Source: Fodinibacter sp963695175
Lineage (GTDB): Bacteria > Actinomycetota > Actinomycetes > Actinomycetales > Dermatophilaceae
Reading direction: 5' to 3'
Assembly (NCBI GenBank): GCA_963695175.1
Contig: CAVOGG010000003.1
Span: 372,001-436,000, forward strand
DNA: 64,000 bases
The notes beneath the pieces are model-generated. The model did no database searches. It was not told the DNA's origin and worked only from the letters and a program-made list of their open reading frames with translations. Position 1 is the stretch's first letter. Each line of letters begins with the position of its first letter. This document shows positions 61,027-64,000 of the stretch, in pieces. Both the position numbers and the translations under genes were made by a program.

Positions 61027-61769
61027 ATGCGCGTCGTTCGACACCCGCCGGCCGGCGACGCCGGGGGCCGCGTCACGGCGTCCGAGCTCGTCGACCTCTA
61101 CGCGTTCCCGCGTCGCCGGCGGTGGCTGCGCACCAACTTCGTGTCGACCCTCGACGGCCCGGCGTCGGCCTCGACGGCCGCAGCGGCAACATCTCCGACG
61201 CGGCCGACAACCGGGTCTTCGCCCTGCAGCGCGACCTGTGTGACGCGGTGCTGGTCGGGTCGGGCACGGTTCGCGCGGAGGGGTACCAGCGCCTCCCCCC
61301 GACGCGTCGACGCCCCGTGCCCGCCGGCGCTCGTCGTCGTCAGCGGGTCGGGGCGGGTGCCAGAGGGGCTGCGGTCGCCCACCCGGGGGCGCGGCGCCGG
61401 GCTGCTCGTGACGTGCACCGCGGCCGGTCCTCGCGCGCTCGCCCGCGCCCGTCGCGAGCTCGGTGAGGATGCCGTGCTCGTCGCCGGCGGTGACCACGTC
61501 GACCTACCCGCCGCGCTCGACGCGCTCGCCGAGCGCGGGCTGCGGCACGTGCTCTGCGAGGGCGGGCCACGCTGCTCGCGACGGCCCTGGCCGCCGGGGT
61601 CGTCGACGAGCTGGCCCTGTCTCTCGTGCCCACGGTCGTCGGCGGCGACGGCACCCGGATCACCAGCGGCGCATCGCTGGGCGGGCCGGACGGCATCCCC
61701 CTGGTGCCGCGGCTGCTGGTCGAGGAGTCGGGCACCCTGATGGGCCTCTGGCGGGTCCGCCGCCCCTGA
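61027..61769 (+). CDS. RibD C-terminal/DHFR-like pyrimidine reductase, three frame breaks
   Basis: About 245 residues when pieced together: RWLRTNFVSTLDG, then GVGLDGRSGNISDAADNRVFALQRDLCDAVLVGSGTVRAEGYQRL, then ALVVVSGSGRVPEGL, AVLVAGGDHVDLPAALDALAERGLRHVLCEGG and finally TLLATALAAGVVDELALSLVPTVVGGDGTRI. These are the NADPH and substrate motifs of RibD reductase-like proteins. Frame breaks lie near 61160 (CCCGGCG), 61325 (GCCGGCGCTCG for GCCGCGCTCG) and 61570 (CC for CCC). Actinobacterial homologues are usually called pyrimidine reductase family. It probably acts on a pyrimidine or a pteridine-like substrate; riboflavin synthesis itself is not supported by neighbours. Confidence 0.75.
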
Positions 61770-61778
61770 CCGCCCTGC

Positions 61779-62420
61779 TCAGCCGGCGGCGAAGTCGCCG
61801 ACGAGGCGCTCCCAGCGCTCGGGGTCGGTGTTCCACTCCGTGCAGTGCCGGGCGACGTGCCACTCCTCGAAGGTGACCAGGTCGGGCCGCGCCTCGGCCA
61901 GCTCGCGCGACGGGCCGCAGGGCACGAACTCGTCGTCGGCGCTGTGGATCAGCAGCACCGGATGGCGCAGCTCGGCGCCCCGGCGCACCCAGTCGGTCTT
62001 GGCCAGGTCGACGCCCTCGTGCACCCCCACCAGCCGGTGGCCCCACCGATGCCGCATCAGGACGCGCGCCAGCGAACCGACGTGCGGAGGCACCCGGTGC
62101 GCCCTGGCGTGGTGGGCCAGCACGTCGCCCCAGTCGATGACAGGGGCGTCGAGCACGACGCGCGACACGAGCGCCGACAGCGGTCGAGCAGCTGCAGCAC
62201 GATCGCCCCGCCCATCGACCACCCCATGAGCAGCACCTCGCGGGCGCCGTGGTCGACGGCGTAGCGGAGCGCGGCCTCGACGTCACGCCGCTCGGACAAC
62301 CCGAGGGCGTAGCGGCCGTCCGGCCCGGGCGGCACCCCCTCGTCGTTGCGGTAGCTCGGCACCAGCGCAGGTCCAGCCCCGGCCGAGCAGCGGCGGCATC
62401 GCCCGGATGGTCTCCTCGCG
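61779..62420 (-). pseudogene. Alpha/beta hydrolase, 5' part missing and frame broken
   Basis: The conserved C-terminal two-thirds is present in pieces: EETIRAMPPLL, LVPSYRNDEGVPPGPDGRYALGLSE, LLMGWSMGGAIVLQLLD (nucleophile Ser in GWSMG), VVLDAPVIDWGDVLAHHAR, HPVLLIHSADDEFVPCG (acid) and a final EWHVARHCTEW (His). Frame breaks lie near 62370 and 62190. Upstream of EETIRAM the sequence switches to a substrate-binding protein, so no start codon or N-terminus exists here. It could be a true truncation or an assembly join. Confidence 0.6.
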
Positions 62421-62424
62421 CCGG

Positions 62425-62970
62425 CGACCATGTCGAACTGCTGCTGCACCAGCGTCACGTCACTCGCCGGATCGAGGTCGGCCTGGGCCAGCGCGGCGAA
62501 GATCTCGAACTCGTTGCCGAAGCCCCAGTTGCCGATGTTCTTGCCCGCGAAGTCCGCCGGCGTGGTGATGCCCGCCACGGCGAACACACCTGCACGTCCC
62601 CGACCGCTGGAAGATCTGGGCGATGTTGGTGATGTTCGCTCCGGCCTCGCGGCTGGCGAGGGCCTTGGCACCACGAGATGGCGAAGTCGGCGCCGCCGTC
62701 GCGCAGCACCTGCTGGGCACGATGTCGACGCCGCCCTCGAGGATGTCGACGTCGAGGCAGTACTTCTCGTAGATGCCGTTGTCACGGGCCGCCAGGTAGC
62801 CGGCGAACTGGCCCTGGTAGAACCACTGCACTGCAGCGAGACTCGTCGGTCGACTCGCAGGCCGCTTCCGACCCGCCCGACGGCTCGGTGGTGGCGAACG
62901 CCGACGCCGACGCGGCGATGAGCGGCAGGGCGACGACTCCGGCGCCCAACAGCTTGAAACGATGCTTCAT
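62425..62970 (-). pseudogene. NitT/TauT-type ABC substrate-binding protein, 3' part missing and frame broken
   Basis: It starts with ATG 62970 (GGGAGAGC upstream) and a signal peptide, MKHRFKLLGAGVVALPLIAA. Pieces then follow of QWFYQGQFAGYLAARDNGIY, LDVDILEGGVDIVP, DFAISWCQG, REAGANITNIAQIFQRSGT, DFAGKNIGNWGFGNEFEIF and DPASDVTLVQQQFDMV. This is the NMT1/THI5-like family that binds thiamine precursors, taurine or nitrate. The sequence stops being this family after QQQFDMV near 62426, so the C-terminal half is missing from the window. At least four frame breaks occur. It is downstream of its permease gene. Confidence 0.65.
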
Positions 62971-62989
62971 GTTTGCTCTCCCTGTGGGG

Positions 62990-63752
62990 CTACGCCCCGG
63001 ATGTGTTTGGATGAGGTTCTCCACTGCGATGGAGATCAGGTAGAACGCCAGGCCGACGATGACGGCCCCGAACACGTAGGCCCACGCGACGGCGTTCTTC
63101 GAGGTCGTCAGGTTCGACGTGATCCGGTAGCCCAGCCCGTTCTGGGGACCGCCAAAGTACTCGGCCACGAACGCCGTGATCACCGCGCCCGGGCGGCGAT
63201 CTGAGCGCCGTGAACAGGTACGGCACCGCGTTCGGCACGCGCACCTTGGCGATCACCTGACGCGACGACGCGGCGTACGACCGCAGCAGCTCGACGTGGG
63301 TCGGCTGCACCTGGCGCAGTCCCTTGGCGACGTTGATCAGCACGACGAAGTACACGATCAGCGTCACCATCAGGCGGGCGCGGCACCTCGGACGTGCTCG
63401 TGAACATGTTGTTGAAGATCGACACGAGGACCACGATCGGCACGGCGTTCACGGCGACGGCGAGCGGGCTGAACATGTCGTTCAGCAACTCGAACCGCAT
63501 CAGCACGAAGCTCATCACGATCCCGAGCAGCGTCCCGACGACGAGGCCACCGAGGCGTTGCCCCCCGACACCTTGGCGGCGTCGACGACGAGGTCGATGT
63601 TGTCGACGAACGCTCTGAACACCGTGGAGGGGGCCGGGAGGAAGTACGGCTTGAGGTCGAAGACGCTGACCGCGGCCTGCCAGAGACCGACGATCACCGC
63701 GCCGAACACCACGGCGGCCACACGTTGCGGAAGATCCGCCGGCCCGGCTCAC
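62990..63752 (-). CDS. NitT/TauT-type ABC transporter permease, several frame breaks
   Basis: Pieces of one permease read in order: EPGRRIFRNV, AAVVFGAVIVGLWQAAVSVFDLKPYFLP, VVGTLLGIVMSFVLMRFELLN, PLAVAVNAVPIVVLVSIFNNMF, VTLIVYFVVLINVAKGLRQV, SRQVIAKVRVPNAVPYLF, then ITAFVAEYFGGPQNGLGYRITSN and AYVFGAVIVGLAFYLISIAVENLIQTHPG. The cytosolic loop for ATPase contact is intact in the pieces. Breaks lie near 63722, 63548, 63380, 63195 and 62993; a G4 run there should probably be G5 to give the TAG stop. The start is placed at GTG 63752, but a 102-bp repeat overlaps this end and makes it uncertain. Confidence 0.65.
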
Positions 63753-63959
63753 TGGTCCACCATCGTCCCGCGCGGAGGTCTGCTCGGGGCCGACGCGATG
63801 GTGACTGGTGAGCGCTTCGCGCCGCATCGATGGTTCGCTGCTGCGCTCGCTCACTGGTCCACCATCGTCCCGCGCGGACGTCTGCTCGGGGCCGACGCGA
63901 TGGTGCACTCGTGAGCGCTTCGCGCCGCATCGATGGTTCGCTCGCTGCGCTCGCTCACC
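63747..63959. repeat. 102-104 bp tandem repeat, two copies plus a partial third
   Basis: GCTCACTGGTCCACCATCG starts at 63747 and again at 63849 (period 102). GCTCACCGG begins a third partial copy at 63953 (period 104). Within each unit are GAGCGCTTCGCGCCGCATCG and GCTCGGGGCCGACGCGATGG, nearly identical between copies. It lies between the permease start and an upstream gene end. It may be a genuine intergenic repeat of the genome or a duplication in the assembly. Confidence 0.7.
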
Positions 63960-64000
63960 GGTCGTCCACCCCGCCGAGACGGGCCTGGGCGATCGCCAGC
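63955..64000 (-). CDS. C-terminal end of an upstream gene (partial)
   Basis: The last 14 codons read LAIAQARLGGVDDR and a TGA at 63957-63955. Given the permease next to it, this is most likely the ATP-binding protein of the same NitT/TauT-type transporter, but 14 residues do not identify a family. Confidence 0.3.
   Translation of the reverse strand, partial: LAIAQARLGGVDDR

Overview
The window is high-GC DNA with tightly packed genes, GTG starts and GTGA/ATGA stop-start overlaps. It has mycobacterial-type fatty-acid genes, SARP and MalT-like regulators and MacAB-type export genes. This points to an actinobacterium; the gene content and the frequent GGATGCC/GGCATCC words suggest the Intrasporangiaceae (Terrabacter/Janibacter/Knoellia type), but that is inference. 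No rRNA, CRISPR array, phage or insertion sequence was seen. Four tRNA genes are present.

Layout. 0-5.5 kb: the start of an MBL-fold hydrolase, a 1254-residue cyclase/ATPase/TPR protein laid out like animal soluble adenylyl cyclase, and a membrane-anchored unknown. 5.6-12.9 kb: lipid metabolism, with HtdX-, FabG4- and FadA2-like enzymes facing a TetR regulator across a palindrome, then a cyclopropane-synthase-like methyltransferase and an FAD reductase that resemble the 10-methyl-branched fatty acid pair, plus a MOSC protein. 13-19 kb: one export operon with two membrane-fusion adaptors, a MacB-type ATPase and permease, and a glycine-rich lipoprotein. 19-28 kb: two paralogous secreted subtilases of about 1250 residues flanking a TrmB/LuxR-type regulator. 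28-41 kb: a diguanylate cyclase, then a secreted copper-oxidase locus. That locus holds a CopD-like membrane protein, an uncharacterised 749-residue exported protein, a Tat-exported multicopper oxidase, its own signal peptidase I and a two-component system with two receivers; a large SARP regulator faces it.

41-58 kb: mostly housekeeping and small accessory genes. They include a mini zincin with an HEAGH motif, a beta-propeller protein, a DUF4386 membrane protein next to a MalT-like regulator, an MFS transporter, a CYTH-CHAD protein, a SixA-like phosphatase, p-aminobenzoate genes, a P-loop kinase, a potassium channel, tRNA-Val (twice), tRNA-Cys and tRNA-Gly, and a YihY/BrkB membrane protein. 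58-64 kb: an AidB-like acyl-CoA dehydrogenase, a PPK2 kinase, a RibD-type reductase, an alpha/beta hydrolase and a NitT/TauT-type ABC transporter.

Sequence quality matters when reading this window. At least eight genes carry single-base frame breaks that restore a conserved protein when corrected. They are dense after 59 kb, where one gene also switches abruptly into another family near 62.42 kb. Most look like base-calling or assembly errors in C/G runs and CGCG/CGGCG contexts rather than real pseudogenes.

The most interesting candidate system is the 29.3-37.8 kb copper-oxidase locus. Its two secreted products share a 33-bp promoter-like element at the same distance from their start codons.
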